64,000 nt of DNA from Lineus longissimus (GCF_910592395.1 NC_088324.1:6476953-6540952); one strand, 5' to 3'; shown: positions 11,201-24,800, counted from the stretch's first letter. The notes: generated by a model from the sequence alone, not told the origin. Translations and numbers: made by a program.

Positions 11201-11628
11201 GCTCTCATTTGCATAATTTGCATGAATTGCAAAAGTTCAACACATTTAAATGAACAACAACGGGCTTAGAATGTTCAAGGGATATCAGCGGGTAACCTCT
11301 GGAATCTTGATGAGCATCGCAGACTATTTGAAAACAGCAAAAAGTAAAAGCTTCCATCATTTCCGCGTCCGACCCCTTGCTCCCGGACTGTCAGTTCAGT
11401 TGGATCGATGTTAACATCAGACGACTGTAGTCGGAGTGAGAGTCGAAAATGATTCTCAGCTTCTGTAATAACTGAGCATCAATAGAGAGTGAAACTAACG
11501 GTATCAAATTTTGAAAAAACCATCATCGGTGGACATGGTTTGACCAAATTCATAGGTCAGGAAAAATCTGATATTTTCTGTAATACTGGGTCAAGGAAGT
11601 TTTGTTAATGCTTCCAACTCTTCCGTAG

Positions 11629-11882
11629 CATTCTTGTTCAGAAAACAAGTAACAGTGCACGCAGCTTTACTTGAACTAGAAGTTGTAGGCCATATTCGAT
11701 CTAAGCTTGATTGTACCAGAGAATGCTTGAGACAATTCATGGCCAGTTAGGCAGACAAGTGTCTCGGGTTCCTTTACGACGTCAAAGGGACCAGTTGTTG
11801 GGTTTACAAAGTATTTGGGTGAATCCCCTCTACAGGTAACTATGCAGCGACGTCAAGCCGATATCAACTACAGGAATTATGA
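11629..11882 (+). pseudogene. Decayed PAN-like exon 4 of copy 3
   Basis: The acceptor 'cttccgtag' is conserved and the frame aligns to the exon 4 of other copies: HIRSKLDCTRECLRQFM, then KCLGFLYDV and GTSCWVYKVF. It has an in-frame TAG (AGT TAG for AGT GAG) and a TGA after KVFG. Its end, TGNYAATSSRYQLQEL, differs from the NYGATTTRYQRQEFACT end of the newer units. It matches the short orphan tails found downstream of those units. Confidence 0.65.
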
Positions 11883-12626
11883 AAATCAAAATCACAGTGA
11901 GTGGAAATGATAATATGCTCCTAGGATGTCTGTACGGAAAGCTCAGGTGGAAAGGAGAAAAGGAAATGGGAAAAGCGCAATGCTGAAAGTGTAAATCGCT
12001 CGAAATCTTCAGGTTTTTTGGTCGATGTGTTTGATAACAAGTTAGACCTACTGTAAGAAAGGCAAACTCATGAAGTAAAGCGCCGACTCGTATAACGCAT
12101 AAGACGATGATAATGACGCAATAAGACTCAAACAACTTACATTGATGGTTCATCGGAAGACTTTAAAAATATATATCGCAAATGATAACATGGATATTTG
12201 TATAAATTTTGACTTTCGCTCTTATAAATTAATGATATGTACCACACAAACACAAACAAAGAGAGCATTGCTGTTAATACAATTGAAAGTTATTCCAAAT
12301 TGTGATCATTGAAATTACAGGTGATAAAGATTGATACCTTTTGTATTGGCCACCCGATATATCCTTTCAAACTCAATCTACTTTCCACTCAAGCAAACAT
12401 TGATTTATTAGTAACAAAGACACAAGAACAAAAAAAACATTTTGTTTCTCATAGCGAGAACTCGATCAATATAATATATAGATATTAAACGTATTGACTT
12501 CATATAGTTCATATAATGCAATATTACAACGGCGAATTCAAAGCAAAACTGGACATCCCATCGCTATTTTCCAAATGGTTCAAGGCACGATGTCGTATTT
12601 GACTTGGTACAAGAGTAAGACCGATT
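11883..12626 (+). promoter_or_regulatory. Intergenic spacer and putative promoter of copy 4
   Basis: This spacer is shared by most units: an AT-rich stretch, a CA-rich run, then a TATA-like 'caatataatatatag' at about 12467-12482, 'tatagttcatataatg', and the approach to exon 1. No exon is seen. Confidence 0.4.
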
Positions 12627-13138
12627 ATGACAGTTGATCGGAATCATGGCATAGATTCCAAAAACGTGCTGTTAATTGACTTCAACTTTTGTTGGTGTTT
12701 GATGGTGGCATCAGTGATGATTTCGTTGTCATACTTTATGTGCATTTGTGCAGGTGTGACTGCTGGCTCTCCCCCGAAGGGTAAGAGAGAGACCACGATA
12801 TAAGGGCATTGTTGTTCCCAAAAAATCAGTCAGTGATTTGGCTTTAACTTACGAACATAACGTGAAGTCATAGTACACGCTATATTCTTGACCTAACATG
12901 TTTGAACAACTGGCCTCAGCCTAAAACACCGATAATGGGCCAGACGAACATGTGTTAAAACTGAGAGATGAAATGCTTGTGACCACAAGGGGATGTTCTT
13001 AAAATTAAGGTCATTATAGTTTAAGTATTCGCTGCAAGAAACTGTCGTTTATGGGTTCTAATATGATTGTTAGCTCTTCTGGATTACAAGCTTGATGGAT
13101 CTGATCCGGATATACGGTTAGTATATCACAGCACTTAA

Positions 13139-15154
13139 CAGTAAGTTTGAATTTTATCGGTCTTTTCGCAAGTCAGGCCAAACCTTATTAAAGTGTGCAT
13201 AATGGGTACAAGAGGGTACGTGTTCATAGCACACACTACCGCAAGGAATATTATGACACGATCAGGACAGATTGTCCTGTCATACGATAATGTTTAATTC
13301 ATGTCATTTGAAAATGACATGAGTAAGCCAGAGTTTGAAGAAAGCATTGATGCATTCTGATTTGAATGATCACTTAACTTTGAATGGGCCTAGATCAGTA
13401 GATGACTGACCAAAACTAAAGCTGACCTGTCCGAAATTACACTTTATTTCCAATCATGACAAATTCAGTACATTCGGTTTTTGAAAATGTCCTTTTCTAA
13501 ATCAATTCTCATTACGTTTAAGGTACATTCAGATTTCTGACAATAGGAACAGTAGAAATATAAGGCATCACCTGAATCATTATTCTCAAGATGATCAAAA
13601 TCAATCTCATTGTCCTCATCATTTTCATCTTAAGGAAGGTCATTAGCAATATTTCTGTACTCCCCGTTTTCATTCCGGATGAGTCCAGCTACCTGAAAGG
13701 CACGTGCTGTGGATTCAGAAGGGACGTCATCCCAAGCTCGGCTATGTAGAATAGATGCAAGGGGTTGACTCATAGATGTGCACCGCGCGGGAATGTTATC
13801 AAGGAGCACACCAGCTTCTACAATAGGGGTACAGAATTCATCAGCCAAGTGAGGTCTAAACTGATCTAAGAGTAAAAGATCTAAGAGTTAAAGCCTTGTA
13901 TTTGGTTCAAATTCACCAATGAATGGAAAAAAGACTTCATCAAGCAAATGTTGGAGTGTGTCATGATTCTCCCACCCTGACCGTGGTGAAGTGACACGGA
14001 CATTTTCAGGAATGTTTCCAAGTCCACGAATTTCTCGGATGAAGCCTGGTTCTGTGAACACAATATGGGCTGGCATTTTTTCCCCATTAGATCGAATTGT
14101 CAACCCAACGGTGCATCCTAATTTAGAATTGCCCCTTGAAGTTTTAACGTCAACATCCCCCTGTCTCGGAGTAGCTGCCGTATACATGGGCAGAAAGTCC
14201 AACTGACAAAAGGTTTCATTTATATTGTAAATTGTATGTTGCCTCACTGTGTCCCTGACGTTTCCTTGAAATCGGCGGACACGCTCATTAGCGTAAGCTG
14301 GAATCGAAGTCGTGTTTCTTGTCTTGCGACGAAATACAATACGTTTCCGTTTCATGAAATCGCTGATCCATCCTGGAGAGCACTGAAAAAGGGACCGTTC
14401 CGGTCGGTTCAAAAGGTAGTTGTCTCTATCATCACCTGGAAGATCATCCCACCAGCGGTGAAATTCCAGCTCGGCAGCATGGACCAGATCACCTCTGGAG
14501 ACGGTGAGGGCAAGACGAGAAATTCGAGAAATCGGTTGTGAGCCTGCTCCTCCACTTGTGGCCGCCATCCGTCGTGGTAGCTTCTGACCCTGCTACTTTG
14601 AGCATTGTTCTCGGCCTGCTCCGTTAACGTTTCCCGATTTGCTATCCATCTTCGCAATGACGTAACTGGCAACCCGAAGCGTCTGGCATACTCTGCCACA
14701 TTAAGCAGCCAACCATGTTCAATCGCAAGTTCGCAATCGAGGACGCGGGCGCAATCGTGCAGTTAAACTCTAGCTGTTGTGACGTCTTGGTAGTCTAGAA
14801 CTTCATCATCCTCATCAGTGTCCATACCAATGGGAGTTGAGAGTATGAACACAAGATACAACAGATATTTTCGAATTTTCGCATTGGGCATTATCTCCAG
14901 CTGGAAAAGCTCTGTCCTGAAGCTTATAGGCCTGCATGAACCATAAACCTACCTGTACATATTACATCACGGCAATAATAGAGTTACAGAAACCACATTC
15001 ATGGGGACATCAAGCCTGGCTGAAAATTGATTAGGCCAAGTTGACGCAACTGCCTACCCCAGGATCTAATGCTTACCTGATTTCTCCCATTGTGGGCCTC
15101 AAATTGGTTTTGGCTGTAAACTAGGTCGAAGACCGATAAAATCCGAACTTACTG
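13139..15154 (-). mobile_element. pogo-like DNA transposon in intron 2 (copy 4)
   Basis: The element runs from CAGTAAGTTTGAATTTTATC to the inverted GATAAAATCCGAACTTACTG. It is about 2.0 kb and lies on the opposite strand to the host gene. The C-terminal coding part of the transposase has an internal deletion compared with other copies (SQPLASILHSRAWDD), and a short ATCTAAGAGT duplication lies at about 13876. Flanking target bases are degraded. Confidence 0.85.
13465..14891 (-). pseudogene. pogo/Tigger-type transposase, broken (copy 4)
   Basis: The N-terminal helix-turn-helix part (AEYARRFGLPVTSLRRWIAN) is in one frame. The second DNA-binding and DDE part (SPGWISDFMKRKRIVFRRKT, INETFCQLDF, GCTVGLTIRSNGEKMPAHIV) is in another. 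The usual first catalytic Asp of the N-x-DET motif is Asn. The second Asp region and the SQPL region are visible, but the latter is interrupted by a deletion. Confidence 0.7.
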
Positions 15155-17933
15155 TTTATGGTAACTGGCTTCAGGCCACTTCGGGTCACTTTAGCCCAAT
15201 GGTAATAGGCAGGTTTCGCACCGTTACGAACTACGAAAACCGAGCAAGAAAATCGAAAGAAGTCGAAGAAATATTCTCATTGGGGAGCAAAATCTAAAGT
15301 CTTCTCCTGCTTGTTGGCTGGGGAAGCGTAATGTAACGAAGAATAAGACATATTTTTATTATAAAAGTGGATTAAAATCAATAGTCTTCACCAGCCAACA
15401 AGCTTAATTAAAAACATCACCTTACAACCGGAAAGCAACTATCACTTACATGTTTACCATCCCGTGACCAACTCAATTTTTATCATTTTTATCTCGTAGC
15501 CTATCTTGAAATGCGAAGTACGTTGAGTCTCTAGTTTTTGGGAAAGTGCTTCAGTTTAATGATAAGCACGCATCTGCAACTCTACCTTATATAAATACAT
15601 TCAAATACAAACAGATTACAATTACCTTTTATATAAGATTCCTTCAGGACAAGCTTGCCCAGAATATGTGGGTAAGTTTCTATACTGATGTAGAAAGTAT
15701 TAGCGTAGGAGATAACCCACAAAAGGAAGTGGAGATTGGTATTTGGCACACGGATACCTCTAAACATATCAATGCACAAGACTTTTTTCACTTTTCAGTC
15801 GGCTATCAATCGATTGTCAGTCGCAAATGTTGGCAGCATTTTGCTGTTACAATTACCAGGAATAAGTCTATTCCTAAGCCCCATGTCAAACTTTATAGGA
15901 ACGGGAACTTCTTGAGAATGACAAAGTATCACCGATATAAAAACACGCATGTGTGGAGAAAGTATTCATTTTTGGGTAAATTCATTCAAATGAATCAAAT
16001 GTCGAATTTTAGGTTTTACCCAACTATCGTGACAAAACTTGATATTTTAAGGGGAAAAAAAAGAGGTAGGTTGGTCAACTCGTTAATTATCTGAGCCTGA
16101 GGGCTTCACCACGACTTTGAAGACGAGTTTATTATTTTCATATTATGCACTGGTCCGAATAGGAATTTTAGGATATTATTGTGCTGGGAGACGTAATTTT
16201 CTTGTGAAAACTTGAATTTATGTTGACATTAGAAAACTTTACTTCACCATCCAATCAGTCGTAAATGGGCATCATCAGATACCTACGCTAATCAAATAAA
16301 GAATCAGCATCGGTCGGAATGGTTCAACCAAATTCTTGTGTCAGGAAAACATCAGGACAATGGCCAATATTACTGCAGTTCATCATACGTTATCAGCAAG
16401 TTGGTATTTCGAGGACGAAATATACTATGGAAATGTTAGTCTACATATGCAAGTTGTGGCAATATTTAGATTTTTTAGCATGCGAATGTCCCCAAACCTC
16501 TTCGGCACAAGCAGCTTGTTTTTAAAGGAATGTGTTTATTTTTCTCCTGTTTCTTAACAAACAATACTTCTGAATGTTTTTGACGATCTGTAAATGTTGT
16601 TTGTACTCTTAGTTATAAAAACACTATTTTCGTAAATGTTCCCCCTCAAACCTTCACCTCATTAACAGGGTCACTGAAGGCAGTGAAGGCAGTGTTGCTT
16701 TGCCGTGATTTGTTGGGCTAAAGCCTTGCAAACTACGCCTTTTCTTTCCCACTTTTCTAATTGTTCGAAGCTAACTACGGAAAAGATGACGAATGTACGC
16801 ACTGCCAGTGTATTTTTATGTGTTCAAACAATTAAAGTTATGTCATCTGCCACCGAGGTTGTTTGAGGCTCTCCCCGATTCGGCAAGGAAAAAGGAAACA
16901 TCTATATCTACAGCAAGACGTCACAGCGTAGATCCATTATTGCTCCATGCAGCGCCTTACTAGTATCGGTCCTCATGGAGAGGATCGACGCATGGAGGGT
17001 TGACTCGGTTCAAATCGAAGTCAACATCGGAATAGCATGATAATTCGAGCAGATTTTGAATTTTTCCTTTTTTTGTGAAATTGGTCGATGGAAACAACTT
17101 TATAGAGGTGACTGGGCAGCCGACTGCTTGGGAATACTGCCCTTCAATTACTAATACTAACGGTCCTCCGAAGAAGAATATTTCGGCTGAAATTTAAATA
17201 TTAGCTTCTTGTCTCCTCCAATAATGAACTTTGGAATAGCTTTCTAGTACAATTTGAGAAATATTGGCATCTGTTCAACGAGATAGCTGCCGAAACATGA
17301 GCATTAGTTGCAGCGAACATATGCCGAACAGGGTATATCGCAAAAGCTTTCTTAATTCTTGATATTGTGCTGCTCGAGGGGAAATTGCTGAAAACAATGC
17401 ATAGGCCTAATCGTGAATGTTGCAGTTGTCTTTATGTCTATAAACACCTCGAGAGCTTTTTCAAGTGATAAAAGCTTAATTAACTATCCAGATCAGAGTT
17501 CAATATATTCACAAAAATATAGTAATATGTCTAAAGTAAGAGAAGTTCCTTATATGTAAATTGTCGATCAGACGAATTCCAAGCCAGCTATGTGCCAAAG
17601 TATAAACCAGGCACAAGACCAATGATACTGGGTCAATGAAGTTTTGTTAATGCTTTCGACTCTTCCGTAGCATTCTTGTTCACCAAACAAGGAACAGTGC
17701 ACGAAACTTTACAAGAATTAGTAGTTGTGGACCATATTCGATCTAAGCTTGATTGTACCAGAGAATGCTTGAGACAATTCATGACTAGTGAGGCAGAAAG
17801 GTGTCTCGGGTTCCTTTACGAAGTCAGAAGGACCAGTTGTGCGGTTTACCAAGTATTTGTGTCGATCTCATCTTTAAATAATTATGGAGCGACGACAACA
17901 AGGTATCAACGACAGGAATTTGCATGCACCTAA

Positions 17934-18810
17934 AGTAATAGAGCTCACTATCTAAGGAACAAAACAAGATATTACATTTTCATTGAAAACAAGTTGTTGA
18001 TCTGACCCATCTTCTCTGAAAATGGCATGACGATAGCACTGATAATAAGTGAGCTGCGAGATAACGACTGAGATAAACAAGAGACAAGGTAGCTCATCAA
18101 TGTGGTACAAATTAGTTACGTGACTGAAAAATCTAACCCACTTGCACAACTTGGGAAAATCGTAATGCTGAAAGTATAAATCGCTTCACATCTGCGGGGT
18201 TTTTTGGTTGATGCGTTTGATAACAAGTTAGACCTGTAAGAAAGGCAATCTAATGAAGAAAACCGCCGACTCATATAACGCATGAGACGATAATAATGAC
18301 GCAATTAGTCACAAACAGCTCAATATTGATGACTCATCGAAAGTCTTTAAAAATCTATATCGTAAATCCCCTTAATGATGACTTGGATATTTGTACAAAT
18401 TTTGACTTTCGCTCTTCTAAATTAATGATATGTACCACACACACACAAACAACGAGAGCATTGCTGTAAATACAATTGAAAGTTATTCCAAACTGTGATC
18501 ATTGAAATTACAGGTGATAAAGGTTGATACCTTTTTTATTGGCCACCCGATATATCCTTTCAAACTCAATCTACTTTCCACTCAAGCAAAAAATGATTTA
18601 TTAATAACAAAGACACAAGAAACATTTTGTTTCTCATAGCGAGAACTCGATCAATATAATATATAGATATTAAACGTATTGACGTCATATAGTTCATATA
18701 ATGTAATATTACAACGGCGAATTCAAAGCAAACTGGACATCCCAAAGCTATTTTTCAAATGGTTCAAGGCACTAGGTCGTATTCGACTTGGTACAAGAGT
18801 AAGACCGATT
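17934..18810 (+). promoter_or_regulatory. Intergenic spacer and putative promoter of copy 5
   Basis: The first part is the standard post-gene spacer ('gacgatagcactgataataag'). It has a deletion that removes the orphan exon-4 tail seen in other units. From about 18430 the conserved pre-exon-1 block follows, with a TATA-like 'caatataatatatag' at about 18652-18667. In this unit and the one at 48 kb a frame stays open upstream of the chosen ATG back to 18679. It is shifted by one base in other units, so I do not count it as coding. Confidence 0.4.
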
Positions 18811-21800
18811 ATGACAGCTGATCGGAATCATGGCATAGATTCCAAAAACGTGCTGTTAATTGACTTCAACTTTTGTTGGTGTCTGATGGTGGCATCAGTG
18901 ATGATTTCGTTGTCATACGTTATGTGCATTTGTGCGCTTATAACACTTAATATAGGAGGTGTGACTGCTGGCTCTCCCCCGAAGGGTAAGACAGAGACCA
19001 CGATATAAGGGCATTGTTGTTCCCAACAAGTTAGTCAGTGATTTGGCTTTAACTTACGAACATAACGTGAAGTCAAAGTACACGCTATATTCTTGACCTA
19101 ACATGATTGAACAACTGGTCTCAGCCTAAAACACCGATGATGGGCTAGACGAACATGTGTTAATGCTGAGAGATGAAATGCTTGTGACCACAGGGGGGAT
19201 GGGGGGTGGGCTGTTCTTAAAATTAAGCTCATTATAGTTTAAGTATTCGCTGCAAGAAACTGTCGTTTATGGGTTCTAATATGATTGTTAGCTCTTCTGG
19301 ATTACAAGCTTGATGGATCTGATCCGGATATACGGTTAGTATATCACAGCACATATACAGTAAGTTTGAATTTTATCGGTCTTTTCGCAAGTTAGGCCAA
19401 ACCTTATTAAAGTGTGCATAATGGGTACAAGAGGGTACGTGTTCAAAGCACACACTACCGCAAGGAATATTATGACACGATCAGGACAGATTGTCCTGTC
19501 ATACGATAATGTTTAATTCATGTCATTTGAAAATGACATGAGTAAGCCAGAGTTTGAAGAAAGCATTGATGCATTCTGATTTGAATGATCACTTAACTTT
19601 GAGTGGGCCTAGATCAGTAGATGACTGACCAAAACTAAAGCTGACCTGTCCGAAATTACACTTTATTTCCAATCATGAAAAAGTCAGTCCATTCGGTTTT
19701 TGAAAATGTCCTTTTCTAAATCAATTCTCATTACGTTTAAGGTACATTCAGATTTCTGACCATAGGAACAGTAGAAATATAAGGCATCACCTGAATCATT
19801 ATTCTCAAGGTGATCAAAATCAATCCTCACTGTCCTCATCATCTTCATCTTAAGGAAGGTCATTAGCAATATTTCTGTACTCCCCGTTTTCATTCCGGAT
19901 GAGTCCAGCTACCTGAAAGGCACGTGCTGTGGATTCAGAAGGGACGTCATTCCAAGCTCGGCTATGTAGAATAGATGCAAGGGCTATTCTTGGACAGGTG
20001 CCATCGGCTGCAGTATTTGCATGCTTCCAGTTTTTCCAGCGGCGCTGACGTGAGCTTTAAATGCCCTCATAATGGTCAAGTCCAAAGGTTGACTCACAGA
20101 TGGGTATTCGAAAACCCTGGATCAACAAACACTGGACTGGACTGGACTGGATTCAACGTCACTGCTCACCATCGCCTGCATCAACATGGCGACAACAATG
20201 TATTGAGAAACGACGGGGAAATGGGACATGGTATCAGTCTGATAAACTTATAGTGGCCAATTCCATCTTCGCCGTGGCTATGCCATGTGCTCGAGTTATT
20301 ATAAGCTCGGAGGTAAACCTCCATGTTATAAGGGAGTGTGCTGATTGGTTTCACATCAAAATAGTGTGAAAAAAATCTAGAATGTTTTATTGGGGCAGGA
20401 GGGAGGAGGCGGGAGGGCAAGAGGAAGGGGAGGGCTGACGGTATTTGTGGGGCCCGGTAGATGACACTGTCGTAGTTTCTATAGATAGTATTATAGAGGA
20501 CGCGTTAATTGACTAAATACGGTGGATAATGTACTGAACCCCCCCCCCCCCACGCCTAGCCCCACCCCCCGGGATGTTCAAGGTAACGGTTAGGGCCAGG
20601 GGTAGCATTAAATCCTTACAATGGCAGAATATGTATAAGAAACTTTGTATATATACTGTGTCGACTCTATTAAGCCGGTTTTGGTCGGTAGGCCTATTTA
20701 CACGTAATGTAGGCTTTTTCAACAGGCACTCGCAAACCGGCTTAATAGCGTCTCCACAGTATATATCATGTTCATGATGTTGATGATGGAATTAGGCGGG
20801 AAGAGATTCGGCAGGGTTGTGGGAATTGTATAACTCTTAGAAAAATCCAGGTGGTGGAGGGCGCTGAGTCATAGTCCAGTCCAGTCCAGTCCAGTCCAGT
20901 GTTTGTTGATCCAGGGTTTTCGATCGAATACCCTCATAGATGTGCACCGCGCGGGAATGTTACCAATGAGCACACCAGCTTCTACAATAGGGGTACAGAA
21001 TTCATCAGCCAAGTGAGGTCTAAACTGATCTAAGATTAAAAGCCTTGTATTTGGTTCAAATTCACCAATGAATGGAGAAAAGACTTCATCAAGCCAATGT
21101 TGGAGTGTGTCATGATTCTCCCACCCTGGCCATGATGAAGTGACACGGACATTTTCAGGAATGTTTCCAAGTCCACAAATTTCTCGGATGAAGCCTGGTT
21201 CTGTGAACACAATATGGGCTGACATTTTTTCCCCATTAGATCGAATTGTCAACCCAACGGTGCATCCTAATTTAGAATTGCTCCTTGAAGTTTTAACGTC
21301 AACATCCCTCTGTCCAGGATTAGCTGCCGTATGCATGGGCAAAAAGTCCGACTGACAAAAGGTTCATTCATATTGTAAATTGTATGTTGCCTCACTGTGT
21401 CCCTGACGTTTCCTTGAAATCGGCGGACACGCTCATTAGCGTCAGCTGGAATCGAAGTCGTGTTTCTTGTCTTGCGACGAAATACAATACGTTTCCGTTT
21501 CATGAAATCGCTGATCCATCCTGGAGAGGACTGAAAGAGGGACCGTTCCGGTCGGTTCAAAAGGTAGTTGTCTCTATCATCACCTGGAAGCTCATCCCAC
21601 CGGCGGTGGAATTCCAGCTCGGCAGCATGGACCAGATCACCTCTGGAGACGGTGAGAGCAAGACGAGAAATTCGAGAAATCGGTTGTGAGCCTGCTCCTC
21701 CACTTGTGACCATATCCGTCGTGGTAGCTTCTGACCCTCCTGCTTTGAGCATTGTTCTCGGCCTGCTCCATTAACTTGTCCGATTTGCTATCCATCTTCG

Positions 21801-24800
21801 CAATGACGTAACTGCCAACCCGAAGCGTCTGGTATACTCTGCCACATTAAACAGCCAACCATGTTCAATCGCATGTTCGCAATCGAGGACGTGGCGCAAT
21901 CGTACAGTTACACTATAGCTGTTGTGACGTCTTGGTAGTCTAGGACTATCAACTTCATCATCCTCATCAGTGTCCATACCAATGGCAGTTGAGAGTATGA
22001 ACACAAGATACAACAAATTTTTTCGAATTTTCGCATTGGGCATTATCTCCAGCTGGAAAAGCTCTGTCCTGAAGCTTATAGGCCTGCATGTACCATAAAC
22101 CTACCTGTACATATTACATCACGGCAATAATCGAGTCAAACAGACCACACTCATGGGGACATCAAGCCTAGCTGAAAATTAATTAGGCCAAGTTGACGCT
22201 ACTGCCTACCCCAGAATCTAGTGCTTACCTGATTTCTCCCATTATGGGCCTCAAATTGGTTTTGGCTGTAAACTAGGCCAAAGACCGATAAAATCCGAAC
22301 TTACTGTATATACTAACTAGCTTGAGGCCACTTCGGGTCACTTTAGCCCAATGGTAATAGGCAGGTTTCGCACCGTTACGAACTACGAAAACCGAGCACG
22401 AAAATCGAAAGAAGACGAAGAAATATTCTCATAGGGGAGCAAAATCTAAAGTCTTCTCCTGCTTGTTGGCTGGGGAAGCCTAATGTAACGAAGATTTAGA
22501 AATGGTTTTATTATAATAGTGGATTAAAATCAATAGCCTTCACCAGCCAACAAGCTTAATTAAAAACATCACCTTACAACCGGAAAGCAACTATCACTTA
22601 CATATTTACCATCCCGTGACCAACTCAATTTTTATCATTTTTATCTCGCAGCCTATCTGGAAATGCGAAGTACGTGGAGTCTCTAGTTTTTGGGAAAGTG
22701 CTTCAGTTTAATTATAAGCACGCATATGCAACTCTACCTTACATAAATACATTCAAATACAAACAGATTACAATTACCTTTTATATAAGATTCCTTCAGA
22801 ACAAGCTTGCCCTGAATATGTGGGTAAGTTTTTATACTGATGTAGAAAGAATTAGCGTAGGAGATAACCCACATAAGGAAGTGGAGATTGGTATTTGGCA
22901 CACGGATACCTCGAAACATATCAATGCACGAGACTTTTTTCACTTTTCAGTCGGCTATCAATCGTTTGTCAGTCGCAAATGTTGGCAGCATTTTGCTGTT
23001 ACAATTACCAGGAATAAGTCTATTCCTAAGCCCCATGTCAAACTTTATTGGAACGGAAACCTCTTAAGAATGACAAAGTATAAGCGATATAAAAACACGC
23101 ATGTGTGGAGAAAGTATTCATTTTTGGGTAAATTCATTCAAATGAATCAAATGTCGAATTTTAGGTTTTACCCAACTATCGTGACAAAACTTGATATTTT
23201 AAGGGGAAAAAAAAGAGGTAGGTTGGTCAACTCGTTAATTATCTGAGCCTGAGGGCTTCACCACGACTTTGAAGACGAGTTTATTATTTTCATATTATGC
23301 ACTGGTCCGAATAGGAATTTTAGGTTATTATTGTGCTGGGAGACGTAATTTTCTTGTGAAAACTTGAATTTATGTTGACATTAGAAAACTGTAATTCACC
23401 ATCCAATCAGTCGTAAATGGGCATCATCAGATACCTACGCTAATCAAATAAAAAATCAGCATTTTTTAGCATGCGAAATATCCCCAAACCTCTTCGGCAC
23501 AAGCAGCTTGTTTTTAAAGGAATGTGTTTATTTTTCTCCTGTTTCTTAACAAACAATACTTCTGAATGTTTTTGGCGATCTGTAAATTTTGTTTGTACTC
23601 TTAGTTATAAAAAACACGAATTTCGTAAATGTTCCCCCTCAACTCTTCATTAACAGGGTCACTGAAGGCAGTGAAGGCAGTGTTGCTTTGCCGTGATTTG
23701 TTGGGCTGAAGCCTTGCAAACTACGCCTTTTCTTTCCCACTTTTCTAATTGTTCGAAGCTAACTTAGGAAAAGATGACGAATGTACGCACTGCCAGTGTA
23801 TTTTAATGTGTTCAAGCAATTACAAGTTATGTCATCTGCCACCGAGGTTGTTTGGGGCTCTCCCCGATTCGCCAAGCAGAAAGGAAACAGTCATCTATAT
23901 CTACAGCAAGACGTCACAGCGTAGACCCATGGCTCCATGCAGCGCCTTACTAGTATCGGTCCTCATGGAGAGGATCGACGCATGGAGGGCTGACTCGGTT
24001 CAAATCGGAGTCAACATCGGAATAGCATGATAATTCGAGCAGATTTTGAATTTTTCCTTTTTTTGTGAAATTGGTCGATGGAAACAACTTTATAGAGGTG
24101 ACTGGGCAGCCGACAGCTTGGGAATACTGCCCTTCATTTACTAATACCAACGGTCCTCCGAACAAGCATATTTCGGCTCAAATTTAAATATAAGCTTCTT
24201 GTCTCCTTCAATAATGAACTTTGGAATAGCTTTATAGTACAATTTGAGAAATATAGGCATCTGTTCAACGAGATAGCTGCCGAAACATGAGCATTAGTTG
24301 CAGTGAACATATGCCGAACAGGGTATATCGCAAAAGCTTTCTTAATTCTTATATTGTGCTGCTCGAGGGGAAATTGCTGAAAACAATGCATAGGCCTATT
24401 TGTGAATGTGGCAGTTGTCTTTATGTCTATAAACACCTCGAGAGCTTTTTCAAGTAATAAAAGTTTAATTAGCTATCCAGATCAGAGTCCAATATATTTA
24501 CAGTAATATAGTAATATGTCTACAGAAAGAGAAGTTCCTTATATGTAAATTGTCGATCAGACGAATACTAAGCTAGCTATGTGCCAAAGTATAAACCAGG
24601 CACAAGACCAATGATACTGGGTCAATGAAGTTTTGTTAATGCTTTCGACTCTTCCGTAGCATTCTTGTTCACCAAACAAGGAACAGTGCACGAAACTTTA
24701 CAAGAATTAGTAGTTGTGGACCATATTCGATCTAAGCTTGATTGTACCAGAGAATGCTTGAGACAATTCATGACCAGTGAGGCAGAAAAGTGTCTCGGGT

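Larger units (their letters stand above)
8444..11628. other. Expanded intron 3 / unassigned stretch of copy 3
   Basis: Intron 3 is about 1.4-2.7 kb in other units but about 3.2 kb here, and mostly without similarity to them. It contains a degenerate repeat with octamer-like motifs (8660-9130) and a palindrome-bearing, MITE-like stretch (about 10440-11200). From about 11440 onward it matches the 3' part of intron 3 in other copies. I see no convincing protein-coding exon. Confidence 0.45.
12627..17933 (+). pseudogene. LamG/PAN family gene copy 4, nonsense in exon 3
   Basis: Exons are 12627-12780, 13074-13116, 15500-16065 and 17671-17933. Exon 1 has an in-frame 21-nt deletion that shortens the hydrophobic segment. 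Exon 3 has TGA in place of GGA at its third codon (CTA TCT TGA), which would end translation before the LamG domain. The rest of exon 3 and all of exon 4 are open. Intron 2 carries the pogo element. Without readthrough this copy is non-functional. Confidence 0.7.
19684..22043 (-). pseudogene. pogo/Tigger-type transposase, interrupted (copy 5)
   Basis: The reading starts MPNAKIRKNLLYLVFILS at 22043. It passes the HTH (TRRFGLAVTSLRRWIAN), changes frame before the ISRISRLALTVSRGD part, and reaches MNEPFV, where a one-base loss breaks the frame again. LLILDQFRPHL is present. The gene is then split by the nested element just before the QPLD motif. The C-terminal acidic tail ends at 19684. Confidence 0.75.
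19358..22306 (-). mobile_element. pogo-like DNA transposon with nested insertion (copy 5)
   Basis: The terminal repeats are CAGTAAGTTTGAATTTTATC and its imperfect inverse ending TTACTG at 22306, with TA on both sides as expected for pogo. The length of 2949 bp is explained by the insertion at 20103-20933. The element lies antisense in intron 2 of the host gene. Confidence 0.88.

Noticed and set aside
18679-18810. Upstream extension of exon 1 (MTSYSSYNVILQ...) as true N-terminus
   Set aside because: Open only in the units at 18.7 and 48.0 kb, because one A is missing from a run; other units are out of frame there and it begins at a TTG.
20140-20930. ACTGG / CCAGT pentamer runs as a CRISPR or telomere-like array
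   Set aside because: Repeat units are only 5 bp, without spacers, and sit symmetrically in terminal inverted repeats.
23749-24030. Conserved open frames in intron 3 (e.g. CTHCQCILMCSSNYK, MSSATEVVWGSPRF)
   Set aside because: The frame differs from unit to unit (two different frames open), lengths vary with indels, and no splice phase links them to exons 3 and 4.
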